Shown: positions 7,555 to 14,384 of the stretch, in pieces
Numbering within the stretch: the first letter of the stretch is position 1
Layout of the letters: each line of letters opens with the position of its first letter
From: Methanotrichaceae archaeon
GTDB taxonomy: Archaea; Halobacteriota; Methanosarcinia; Methanotrichales; Methanotrichaceae
Length of the DNA: 19,448 bases
Reading direction: 5' to 3'
Assembly (NCBI GenBank): GCA_013329455.1
Contig: DUKF01000123.1
Span: forward strand, 1-19,448
Translations under genes and position numbers: made by a program
Notes under the pieces: model-generated
The model's input: only the letters and a program-made list of their open reading frames with translations
The model's database searches: none
What the model was told of the DNA's origin: nothing

Positions 7555-8187
7555 CTATATAAATCTAGCTTTTATCCGCTCTGCGGTCTTCCAGCTGTGC
7601 CTAACAAAGGGCGGAAGCTCGCCGTGCTCTTCCATCCAGGTTTCGAGGAACCGGACGGTAGTGGGGTCTGAAGGATAGCCGCTCCCAATCTCCAGGCCGA
7701 TGGTCCTCTCAAGCTCCCTCACCGACCTGTCCCTGTTCACCTTGGCGAGGATCGAGGCTGCGGCCACAACGATGTGGTTTTTGTCAGCCCGGTGCTCGGC
7801 GATGACCTCCATACTGGTCCCGCTCCCCTCTTTCACCCTCCGGGCGAACCGTTCCTGGTTTACGTCGGCGGCGTCCAGGATCGCCCTGTCTGCCGAGAGA
7901 TTTCCCACCACCTTCGAGAAGCTTTTGACCATGATCTCGTTCATCGTTATCAGTTGGCGAAGCTCGTCGATCACTTCGGGCTTCACCTCCAGGACGTATC
8001 TGTCCTGGGCGATCTTCTCGATCTTGGCGGCGAGAAACGCCCTTCTTTTGGGTGATAGCATCTTTGAGTCCTTGACGCCCAGTGCTGCCAGGTCGAAGAG
8101 CTGGTCCTCCTCGATGACAACGCCGGCGACGAACATCGAGCCGATCACTGGCCCCTTTCCAGCCTCGTCAGCGCCCAAAAGTCGCAT
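7555..8187 (-). CDS. rnhB: Ribonuclease HII
   Basis: 210 aa, the normal length of archaeal RNase HII. It cleaves the RNA strand of RNA/DNA hybrids and single ribonucleotides in DNA. The N-terminus MRLLGADEAGKGPVIG holds the metal-binding Asp7 and Glu8. Asp105 (ILDAAD) and Asp135 (EHRADKNH) complete the catalytic set, at the same numbers as in the Thermococcus enzyme as I recall it. The following VAAASILAKVNRDR and the SGYPSDP turn are also family hallmarks. No PIP-box is clear at the C-terminus. It is upstream of, and on the same strand as, the aminotransferase gene; that gene has its own TATA box overlapping this stop codon. Confidence 0.97.
   Translation of the reverse strand: MRLLGADEAGKGPVIGSMFVAGVVIEEDQLFDLAALGVKDSKMLSPKRRAFLAAKIEKIAQDRYVLEVKPEVIDELRQLITMNEIMVKSFSKVVGNLSADRAILDAADVNQERFARRVKEGSGTSMEVIAEHRADKNHIVVAAASILAKVNRDRSVRELERTIGLEIGSGYPSDPTTVRFLETWMEEHGELPPFVRHSWKTAERIKARFI
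7556..7563 (-). promoter_or_regulatory. TATA box for the aminotransferase gene
   Basis: The minus strand reads GATTTATATAG at the very end of rnhB, overlapping its TAG stop. Expected transcription start is near 7534, about 14 nt before the TTG start at 7520, with the ribosome site inside that leader. This supports separate expression and the later start. Confidence 0.5.
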
Positions 8188-8210
8188 CTCTCATTTGGTT
8201 GGGGCCGGGG

Positions 8211-8220
8211 GTATTTGAAT
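8211..8220 (-). promoter_or_regulatory. Possible TATA element for rnhB, near-leaderless
   Basis: The minus strand reads ATTCAAATAC about 28 nt before the ATG at 8187, so transcription would begin at or next to the start codon. No strong ribosome site precedes the ATG, in line with a leaderless message. The element is a weak match. Confidence 0.3.
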
Positions 8221-8283
8221 CGATCGAAACTCATACCAATGATAATTGTTGGTTGTGCAGAAATATTTCCATACTTAAAATTG

Positions 8284-8314
8284 AAGAAAAAAAAAGAGCG
8301 CCCACAGGCGCTCT
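8284..8314 (-). terminator. Intrinsic terminator overlapping the stop of the third paralogue
   Basis: The minus-strand transcript forms AGAGCGCC-TGTG-GGCGCTCT, a perfect 8-bp stem with a 4-nt loop, then at once a run of T (nine) and CTTC. The stem starts inside the TAG stop (8315-8313) of the secreted repeat protein. It is the clearest terminator in the window. Confidence 0.8.
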
Positions 8315-9119
8315 AATTGCTCATACGTATGGCGTTGGGCGTTAAGTAGCCGAAGTTTCGCGGATATGCCGTGGGACTCGATACGTCGAAGTATACCACG
8401 TCGGGTCCGTCGTAAATGGGCGGACTGGGCCAAGTGCTGATCAAAGCGCCGGGATCGGTGTAGATGTTCCCGTTGGCGTTGTAGAACCTAATCACCCCTC
8501 TCGCCCCTGGTAGCCATAGGTTGAAGCTTGGGCCAGAATGCAAGATGGAACAAGCAGCACCGTTATCCGGATCGAAGTCCAGGACCCTAGTGCCCGGTAA
8601 GCCCGCAGTTGAGTTCAACCTGACATCCCCAGTCCCGATCGTCCCGAGTGGAGTTACGGTTTTGATGTAAACTGAGTCGTTCAGATCGTACTGCCCAAAA
8701 ATTGTGCCCTCATCCACGAAGACTATCCGAGGCAGGGTGGGCGGAAAAGCAGTCAGCTTCTGTCCGAGGTCGACGTCGCCCGGAACCACTTTAGATCCAG
8801 CAGCGTGGGGTCCAAAGGCGGTGGGCGTGAGCCTTATGTCGTTGGGCCGGATGCTCGTGACCCCCGTCACCACGGTGTCTCCGACGTGCAGATACATGAC
8901 GTCATCCTGGTCAAATAAATTCACGTTCGGTCCCACGTCCCAGTACCCCATCTGCGCCGGAGTTTGCTTCATCGTGCCGGCAGAGGCGAAATCCTCAACG
9001 ATATCTCCTTCCTCCGGACTCGAGTTGGTTACCCTGTACCCAAACTGGCCATAGGCCCCTCCGATAAAGAGCACAAGGATCAGGGCCGCAAGAGTGCAAG
9101 CCCTCATCAACTTTTTCAT
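8313..9119 (-). CDS. Secreted acidic repeat protein, paralogue 3 of 3
   Basis: 268 aa with a signal peptide (MKKLMRACTLAALILVLFIG..., cleaved near AYG-Q at 24-25). The mature part repeats about three times the pattern Y/F-D-x-x-D-x-V/M-Y-(I/L/F), then N/D-D/A-(I/V)-R-(L/M), then G-x-x-A/P-G-(S/T)-(K/R)-V and D-x-D-x-G. The units sit at about 58-135, 140-215 and 235-268; the last lacks its final half. The spaced Asp residues resemble Ca-binding loops, but I cannot assign a known family. GGAGG lies 7 nt before the ATG. The gene follows paralogue 2 by 38 nt and is probably cotranscribed with it. It ends in a strong terminator. Function unknown; an extracellular or sheath-matrix role is a guess. 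Confidence 0.85.
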   Translation of the reverse strand: MKKLMRACTLAALILVLFIGGAYGQFGYRVTNSSPEEGDIVEDFASAGTMKQTPAQMGYWDVGPNVNLFDQDDVMYLHVGDTVVTGVTSIRPNDIRLTPTAFGPHAAGSKVVPGDVDLGQKLTAFPPTLPRIVFVDEGTIFGQYDLNDSVYIKTVTPLGTIGTGDVRLNSTAGLPGTRVLDFDPDNGAACSILHSGPSFNLWLPGARGVIRFYNANGNIYTDPGALISTWPSPPIYDGPDVVYFDVSSPTAYPRNFGYLTPNAIRMSN

Positions 9120-9157
9120 GTTTTATCCTCCAGGTATCCTAAGACCTTAACAGCTCA

Positions 9158-9904
9158 TCACACAGAAAGTCGGACGTTGTTCGCAACCACAAATCCGAAG
9201 GGATAACCTCCCATCGCAACACTGGGAAGAGAGATGTCTATGTAAACGCTGTCGCTGTAGTCGTAGATCGGATCTCCGTTCCCGTCCACGTTGCCGTTGG
9301 CGTTATAGAACCTGATGGTGGCTACCGGCCCTCCAGCAGATAACGGCACTATCATCGGAATCGCTGGCCCGTCGTTGTCAGGATGGTAGTCGAGCACCTT
9401 CGTTCCTGGAGAGAGACCACAGACTGGACCCAGACGGACGTCTTTGGTGGTGGTCCTAGCTCCGAGGACTGCAGGGGTCATCGCCAGGATGTAGACCGGA
9501 TCCTGGAAGTCGTACCCCTGGCTGCCGTAGAGGTCCACGTAATAAATACCCGCCGCAGGGCCGGGCAGAGCGGTAAGTGGCTTGTTTATGTCGTTGTCTG
9601 TGGATATCACTTTTGTACCCGCAAGATATCCATAATAATCGGTGAGCCTTATATCATTGGCGTCGATGATGCTGTTTCCCGAGACGTCCAGATATATGGT
9701 GTCTCCGTCGTCATAGATCCCGGGATTCGATCCTGTATCCCAGTAACCAAGATTTGGATTCATCGGCGCTGAGAAATCTTCGAGAAAACGCCCCACGTCG
9801 TTGTCTCCAGTCATCACCTTGGACCCGAACTGTCCCAAAGCACCGTTTAAGCTAAGGGCCAAGACTAGTCCTGTCAGCATACAAACTTTCGTTATTCCCT
9901 TCAA
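9158..9904 (-). CDS. Secreted acidic repeat protein, paralogue 2 of 3
   Basis: 248 aa from the TTG at 9904, which has AGGGGGG 6 nt upstream and gives MKGITKVCMLTGLVLALSL, a normal signal peptide aligned with the paralogues (cleavage near ALG-Q). An upstream in-frame TTG at 9934 lies before the transcription start expected from the TATA box at 9953-9959. The mature part starts QFGSKVMTGDNDVGRFLEDF, matching both sister proteins, then carries three units with YDDGDTIYLDV...NDIRLT...AGTKV, YDFQDPVYIL...KDVRLG...PGTKV and YDYSDSVYIDI...NNVRLSV. Like its sisters it shows IRFYNANGN before the last unit. Unknown function; no enzyme motif. Confidence 0.85.
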   Translation of the reverse strand: MKGITKVCMLTGLVLALSLNGALGQFGSKVMTGDNDVGRFLEDFSAPMNPNLGYWDTGSNPGIYDDGDTIYLDVSGNSIIDANDIRLTDYYGYLAGTKVISTDNDINKPLTALPGPAAGIYYVDLYGSQGYDFQDPVYILAMTPAVLGARTTTKDVRLGPVCGLSPGTKVLDYHPDNDGPAIPMIVPLSAGGPVATIRFYNANGNVDGNGDPIYDYSDSVYIDISLPSVAMGGYPFGFVVANNVRLSV

Positions 9905-9952
9905 ATTAACCCCCCTTCGTATTTCTAGGAACAAGTTACAGTCTATCGTAAT

Positions 9953-9959
9953 CTTATAA
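9953..9959 (-). promoter_or_regulatory. TATA box for paralogues 2 and 3
   Basis: The minus strand reads GTACTTATAAG, with an A-rich stretch before it that could serve as the TFB-binding element. Expected transcription start is near 9930, giving a leader of about 26 nt to the TTG at 9904. It would drive both 9158-9904 and 8313-9119. Confidence 0.55.
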
Positions 9960-9995
9960 GTACTTTTTTGGGGATTTAGGGAGATACAGGAGACC

Positions 9996-10081
9996 TATAA
10001 CGCCGATAAGCAATTTTAATCGAAGAAAAACTTTCGATCAAACCCTCAAACGAAAACTAAAGCATCTAAAACGGCGTTATA
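9996..10081. repeat. 10-bp inverted repeat upstream of paralogue 2
   Basis: TATAACGCCG at 9996-10005 is matched by its exact reverse complement CGGCGTTATA at 10072-10081, 66 bp apart. Between them is a second small palindrome (ATCGAA/TTCGAT, 10019-10038). The pair lies about 40 and 115 bp upstream of the TATA box at 9953-9959, in a stretch with no gene (9960-10124). It may be a paired operator or a long-loop RNA structure. Confidence 0.4.
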
Positions 10082-10124
10082 TGGACGGAAACGAAGGCAC
10101 CCGATATGAAAATCATCGCGCCTT

Positions 10125-10164
10125 CGACCCTCTCGCCTTCGAAGAAAAATAAGGCGAGGGGTCG
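10125..10164 (-). terminator. Hairpin after paralogue 1
   Basis: The arms 10125-10139 and 10151-10164 (CGACCC...CGCCTT with AAGGCGAGGGGTCG) pair over 14 bp with one bulge, starting 8 nt after the stop at 10173 on the minus strand. Only a short T4 follows, so it may act as a terminator or as a 3' stabilising structure. Confidence 0.55.
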
Positions 10165-10172
10165 ACGAAAGT

Positions 10173-10877
10173 TTAAATGGACAGTCTAGCGTCATTTATG
10201 GTCACCACATAGAAGGGGTACTGGGTGTCCATGTAGACTACGTCCCCTCTATCGTAGATTGCGTATCCTCCGTTGTTGATGTTTCCGTTGATGTTGAAGA
10301 AGCTAAGCATCCCCGGAAGGGTTGAGGTCTTGAGGCCGTTATCTGGATCGGTGTCGTTAACCCTGCTCCCCGCTGGAAAACCCTTGTAATTGGTGATACG
10401 GACATCGTTAGAGTTGATCTCGCCTGGCACCACGTTGAGGTATAGCGGGTCTTCCAGATTGTAGGCTCGGTCTCCTGCCGCATCGAGGAACCGCAGCTCG
10501 GCCCTGGGGGTGGTAGCGGTCCCAAACTTCGTCAGCTTCTTTCCTATGTCGTTATCGGCCTTCGCCACCTGGGACCCCGCAGGAAGCTCGCCGAAAGGCG
10601 TCAGCCGGACGTCGTTTTCGCTGACGACGTCATCACTGGGATTTATGTTTATGTAGACCACATCATATCGGTCGAAGACGCCCACGATCCCTCCATCCCA
10701 GAAGGCGAACTCAGGACCCATGTAAAACGGGCTGAGGGCCCCGGACTCGTCTAAATCGTTCAACATCACCTTTGATCCGTATTGCATCTCGTCACTAGCC
10801 CAGGAGGCTGAAGTGGCGACCAGGGTCAAAACCATCATCAACAGAACTGCCCTGCCGAAAGGAAGATATCTCATCAT
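10173..10877 (-). CDS. Secreted acidic repeat protein, paralogue 1 of 3
   Basis: 234 aa with a signal peptide (MMRYLPFGRAVLLMMVLTLV..., cleaved near SWA-S). The mature part opens with QYGSKVMLNDLDESG, equivalent to the QFGSKV start of paralogue 2. Units follow: FDRYDVVYINI...ENDVRLT...AGSQV, YNLEDPLYLNV...SNDVRIT...AGSRV and YDRGDVVYMDT...INDARLSI. The third unit is preceded by FFNINGN, equivalent to FYNANGN in the sisters. Start is the ATG at 10877 or the next codon, with GGGGTGA just upstream. It has its own promoter (10941-10950) and a 3' hairpin, so it is probably a separate transcript from paralogues 2 and 3. Function unknown. Confidence 0.85.
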   Translation of the reverse strand: MMRYLPFGRAVLLMMVLTLVATSASWASDEMQYGSKVMLNDLDESGALSPFYMGPEFAFWDGGIVGVFDRYDVVYININPSDDVVSENDVRLTPFGELPAGSQVAKADNDIGKKLTKFGTATTPRAELRFLDAAGDRAYNLEDPLYLNVVPGEINSNDVRITNYKGFPAGSRVNDTDPDNGLKTSTLPGMLSFFNINGNINNGGYAIYDRGDVVYMDTQYPFYVVTINDARLSI

Positions 10878-10940
10878 GAGTCACCCCACATCAATTCGCA
10901 TTACTCCCCTATTTGTGAGATGTATCTTTCTACGATATCA

Positions 10941-10950
10941 CATATAAATA
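10941..10950 (-). promoter_or_regulatory. TATA box for paralogue 1
   Basis: The minus strand reads TATTTATATG, a near-ideal archaeal TATA box. Transcription would start near 10919, about 42 nt before the ATG, leaving room for the GGGGTGA ribosome site. Confidence 0.55.
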
Positions 10951-11003
10951 TTGCTAAAATGATACGCATGATATTCAGCGCAGTAGCGGTCCATAGATTC
11001 GAG

Positions 11004-11028
11004 AAAAATCCTGGACCAAAATAGTCCA
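11004..11028 (-). terminator. Hairpin with U-run after the metallophosphoesterase gene
   Basis: The minus-strand transcript has TGGAC-TATTTTG-GTCCA followed by GGATTTTTC. A 5-bp stem and five T about 85 nt after the stop at 11110 fit a terminator. Confidence 0.45.
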
Positions 11029-11030
11029 AG

Positions 11031-11072
11031 CTGGCCGGAGGATTCTCGGGTTCGTTCGCGAATCCAGGCCAG
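11031..11072. repeat. Extended imperfect hairpin in a 3' untranslated region
   Basis: CTGGCC (11031-11036) pairs with GGCCAG (11067-11072), and inside it GGATTC (11040-11045) pairs with GAATCC (11060-11065). The two stems together give 12 bp around an internal loop. The element lies between the phosphoesterase stop and the terminator at 11004-11028. It may protect the 3' end, or be part of a small RNA. I see no gene in 10952-11109. Confidence 0.45.
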
Positions 11073-11109
11073 AATTTGATCAGATATTCTCCTGAAATTT
11101 TCTCGGTCG

Positions 11110-11943
11110 TTATACCCAAACCTTGGGTTCTACCACACCATTTTCGATCACCATGTAATTGTACATGGAACAGGGACTCTTGTTCCAAGAGCCGACGTTT
11201 GCAACCCTGTACTCCTCGTCGTGGAAGGGCATGTGAGTGTGGCCATAGACCAGAAACTCGTCGATCCCCATCCCCAGATAAATAGTTCTGGACCTGGACT
11301 TGGCGAGATTTTCTATGGTGAGAGCTGCCTCATGGCGGCCACAAAGCCTCTCATCTGGACCCTCCATCATGGATTTCAGCGTTCCGGATAAATCGGAGGG
11401 AACCCTTCGGAGGTTCTCCAGGATCGACTTTGAGGCCTGGATCGTGTCCCAGAGTTTGCTGGCGGCGTTCCCCGTGTCATCGCCTACAAGACACAGGTTC
11501 TCGGCAAAGCATTTGTAAGAGGTCAGCGACTTGTAGTAGGGATTGGCGAGGACCTCCAGCTGGTAGCCGTGAGTGAAGAAAAACTTCTCGCCACCTTCCT
11601 GAAGCCTGACGTACTCCGCGACATTCTCGAAGGGGAAGCCGTCGGACAGCGTCTCCTTGAGTTTCAGCATGTAGTAGTCGTGATTGCCAACGACGTAATG
11701 CACTTTCACGTCGTCCTTGAAGCTCGCGAGCACCGAGATCGCATCTTCTACATCCATCAGCGCTTTTGCGAAGTCGCGTCTCCAAAAGTCGACCATATCT
11801 CCGAGTATGACCAAGTCTCCGCCATCGCTCAGCTGGTCGTCTTTTATGTGATTGAGAAACTCGAGGAACTCCCTATCATCTTTCTCAACTTTTGCATCGT
11901 TCTGTTTTTCTGCCAGATGGACATCGGATACCACAACAATCAT
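11110..11943 (-). CDS. Calcineurin-like metallophosphoesterase
   Basis: 277 aa, cytoplasmic (no signal peptide). All metal-binding blocks of the superfamily are present in order: SDVHL (Asp7, His9), GDMVDFW (Asp49), GNHD (Asn87-Asp89), FFTHG (His125) and YGHTHMP (His235, His237). The GDMVDFW and THGYQ forms place it near UDP-2,3-diacylglucosamine hydrolase-like (LpxH-like) proteins. An archaeon does not make lipid A, so the substrate is unknown. The ATG at 11943 lies about 33 nt after a TATA box (11972-11981), so the leader is very short. It follows the GH13 gene on the same strand by 121 nt but appears to have its own promoter. Confidence 0.9.
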   Translation of the reverse strand: MIVVVSDVHLAEKQNDAKVEKDDREFLEFLNHIKDDQLSDGGDLVILGDMVDFWRRDFAKALMDVEDAISVLASFKDDVKVHYVVGNHDYYMLKLKETLSDGFPFENVAEYVRLQEGGEKFFFTHGYQLEVLANPYYKSLTSYKCFAENLCLVGDDTGNAASKLWDTIQASKSILENLRRVPSDLSGTLKSMMEGPDERLCGRHEAALTIENLAKSRSRTIYLGMGIDEFLVYGHTHMPFHDEEYRVANVGSWNKSPCSMYNYMVIENGVVEPKVWV

Positions 11944-11971
11944 ATAAATCCCTGGAACTTGTGGGATTTCC

Positions 11972-11981
11972 GTATATTTAA
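11972..11981 (-). promoter_or_regulatory. TATA box for the metallophosphoesterase gene
   Basis: The minus strand reads TTAAATATAC. Transcription would begin near 11950, a leader of only a few nucleotides before the ATG at 11943. Only a weak AGGGAT precedes the ATG, as expected for a near-leaderless message. Confidence 0.45.
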
Positions 11982-12064
11982 CTTCTCCTCGAAGCTTTTC
12001 TTGAAGGCCACAGCTTATCGATTCATCTTCGACCGGTCCTTAACTACCTTCTTCAAACCCTTCA

Positions 12065-13999
12065 TCAAATCTGGACGGTCCAGACCCTACCGTAGTTGCT
12101 GGGAACTACAAAAGAGGTCCATGCACCGCCAACGACGTCTTCGAGGTTGTCGAATCCATGAAGCTCCTCCACGTAGTCTCCGTTGAAGGGAAACTGGAAT
12201 TCCACCTGCTTATCCTGATCTGTGAAGTTGAGGGCCACCAGGCTAAAGAGGTTCTCCTCCTCTCTTGAGAAGATCAGGACGCCCTTTGACTGGTAACGGT
12301 CGCGATCGTTGTAAAACATGTGTTTGCCTCGCAGGAACTGTGGCTGGCGGCGCATCTTGATCAGACTCCGGACAAGGGATATCATCCTCTTTCCGACGGG
12401 ATCGTAGAAGTAGTCCCAGCGGACAGGCCTGAACATCACAACTCTCCCCATGCCCTTCTCGGGGATACAGTAGTTCTCCCCAAACTCCTGCCCCTGCCAG
12501 AGCATCGGGACCCCCTTGGCTGCGAAGATCCCTATGAGGTAGGGCTGGACCTTGTACCATAAGCTGCGATCCCCGTCTTTCAGGACCAAAAGATCCGACT
12601 CCAGAGCCCCATATAGGTCCCGGTTCCTCTCTTCCAGGAGCCTCAGGTTCATGTCGATCCCGTGGGGAACGGTGCCGAAGTTGCAAACAAGACGGGAATG
12701 GTCGTGGTTCTCCATGTACTGGAGGGCAGTCTTCTTGATCGTCTCGCCGTTGACCTCGACCTCGGTTGGATAGTCCATGAGACCGAGCCTAAGCCCGAGA
12801 GTCGTCAGCCAGTCCGCGTTCCCATGGGCAACCATCTTGACTGCGGCCAAAGTCTCATTCTGCCAGGTGCAGTTGCTGTAAGTCTCACGCAGAATCTCTC
12901 TTGGGCCTTCAAGCTGCTCTGCGCACTGGATTATGTTTATCGAATCGCCGTCGAAGAACCTCTGCCAGTGGTCGGTAGATCCCATCTTCGACTTGATCAT
13001 TTGGTAGGTCTCGTAGACCAAGCTCGCGTAACCCTTGCCCACGGCGCCGTCCCAGTAGTTGGGGACACAGTCGTACCTGAACCCGTCGGCGTGGTAAACA
13101 TCCAGCCAGTTGTGATTAACTGTGAAGAAGAAGTCCCTTGTGAAATCCAGGTTGAAATCGGTGCTCTGGCCGAAATAATCCTTTGCGAAGGGGCCCATGA
13201 AGGGGTTTGCGTGATACTCGAGCCTGTTGTAAAGGTAGCTGTAAGGGAAGAGGTCGCTGGTGTGGCCGTAGACGACGTCGAGGATCACGGCGATCCCCCT
13301 CTGATGAGCCGCGTCGATGAACTTCTGCATATCGCTCCTCTTGCCGAACCTCTCGTCGACTCCGAAGTAGCCGATGGGCAGAAATCCCCAGTCGACGGTA
13401 TTGGAGACGTTGGAGACCGGCATCACCTCGATGCAGTTTATACCCAGGTCCCGGAGGTAGTCGAGCCTCTCGATGGCGTCGTCGATGCATACCCCAAACT
13501 CGTTTATCATAAGCTCGTAGACGACCAGCTCGTCGAGGGGCGGCGTCTTCCACTCTTTCTCGTGCTCGTTCCACTTCCATTTATAAAGCCGGTCATACCC
13601 CTTCGTTATTGCCGAGAGCTTTCCGATCCCGTACTCTCTAGCAAAGGGATCGATAATCCAGTCGATCGGGTCCTGTAGTCGTGGGCATTCCAGGCAGTAC
13701 CTGTAGACGTACCTGCCATCGTCACCCCAGTGAGAGTCTGGATGACGATCTCCTGAGTCTGGATCGATCTCCACCTCTATTGACCAGTACTCGCCGTAAT
13801 CGGGATCGTCCGACTGATTCATCTCGAACTTCATCGGCTGTATATCCTGAATGAACTGGTCTTTTTCATGGATAATCTTGACGAAGAGCCGGTTTTCGTC
13901 CCTGGCCGAGACCCAGGGCAAGAATATACCGAAGTCGATCACCTCTGGCGAGGTCCCTTTGGACCTGGCTCCCAGCTTATCTAACGGCAAGAGTTTCAT
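12065..13999 (-). CDS. GH13 alpha-glucan enzyme (alpha-amylase/branching-enzyme family)
   Basis: 644 aa without a signal peptide, so it acts in the cytoplasm, probably on glycogen-like polymer. Residues 15-125 look like a CBM48-type N-terminal domain (FGIFLPWV...YVYRYCL). The (beta/alpha)8 barrel carries the GH13 regions: DVVYGH (241-246), DGFRYD with nucleophile Asp310, IIQCAEQL with acid/base Glu361, and MENHDH with Asp433. WGFLPIGYFGVDERFG (204-219) resembles the conserved region of branching and trehalohydrolase-type members. Region I usually reads DVVYNH; here Asn is replaced by Gly. About residues 560-644 form the C-terminal beta domain. Whether it hydrolyses or transfers cannot be told by eye. 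GAGGGGTGA precedes the ATG at a normal distance. It shares orientation with the phosphoesterase gene. Confidence 0.9.
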   Translation of the reverse strand: MKLLPLDKLGARSKGTSPEVIDFGIFLPWVSARDENRLFVKIIHEKDQFIQDIQPMKFEMNQSDDPDYGEYWSIEVEIDPDSGDRHPDSHWGDDGRYVYRYCLECPRLQDPIDWIIDPFAREYGIGKLSAITKGYDRLYKWKWNEHEKEWKTPPLDELVVYELMINEFGVCIDDAIERLDYLRDLGINCIEVMPVSNVSNTVDWGFLPIGYFGVDERFGKRSDMQKFIDAAHQRGIAVILDVVYGHTSDLFPYSYLYNRLEYHANPFMGPFAKDYFGQSTDFNLDFTRDFFFTVNHNWLDVYHADGFRYDCVPNYWDGAVGKGYASLVYETYQMIKSKMGSTDHWQRFFDGDSINIIQCAEQLEGPREILRETYSNCTWQNETLAAVKMVAHGNADWLTTLGLRLGLMDYPTEVEVNGETIKKTALQYMENHDHSRLVCNFGTVPHGIDMNLRLLEERNRDLYGALESDLLVLKDGDRSLWYKVQPYLIGIFAAKGVPMLWQGQEFGENYCIPEKGMGRVVMFRPVRWDYFYDPVGKRMISLVRSLIKMRRQPQFLRGKHMFYNDRDRYQSKGVLIFSREEENLFSLVALNFTDQDKQVEFQFPFNGDYVEELHGFDNLEDVVGGAWTSFVVPSNYGRVWTVQI

Positions 14000-14384
14000 C
14001 GTTCACCCCTCTTTTATTCCTTCGATCAAAGCACAGACTTTCCGTCTGTTCTGCCTCAACCTGGCGGATAATCTCAGGACGAGATCTCAATCTGTGCAGA
14101 TTTTCAAAGTTCGAATTCGGTCTTCGATCTTTTCGTCGAACTCAAATGCCATCGATCCGTCCGAGATCTTCACTACCAATCAGTCCCTATTTATGAGGTT
14201 TTCCCGGCATAAGTAAATTTTCATATATTGAGACAGTACGAGCCGAGACCAACTTTCTGGTCCATCCAAGTTGGATGATGCAACAGGGGGTTCCCTCATC
14301 AAGAGCCGCCAAAAAAAACGAGGTGTTCCGATCGGGATTCCGTTCTGGAATAGATTGATCTATCGGGAGGCCTACCCTCGTTCG
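14000..14384. other. Divergent intergenic region between the GH13 and gate-domain genes
   Basis: No convincing gene is seen here. The minus strand has a possible TATA (CATAAATAG near 14195) with a long leader to the GH13 gene. That leader contains a 6-bp hairpin ACAGAC/GTCTGT at about 14030-14050. The plus strand has CATATATT at 14222-14229, which could drive the gate-domain gene. These are weak calls based on motif and position. Confidence 0.35.

Noticed and set aside
10901..11188. 95-codon minus-strand frame ending in a hydrophobic helix
   Set aside because: It overlaps the C-terminus of the metallophosphoesterase gene out of frame and runs through two hairpins and the promoter of paralogue 1, with no ribosome site.
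12662..13678. Long 338-codon open frame on the plus strand
   Set aside because: It lies wholly opposite the GH13 gene, whose catalytic motifs are complete. Its product has no domain-like pattern; it is a mirror of GC-biased codons.
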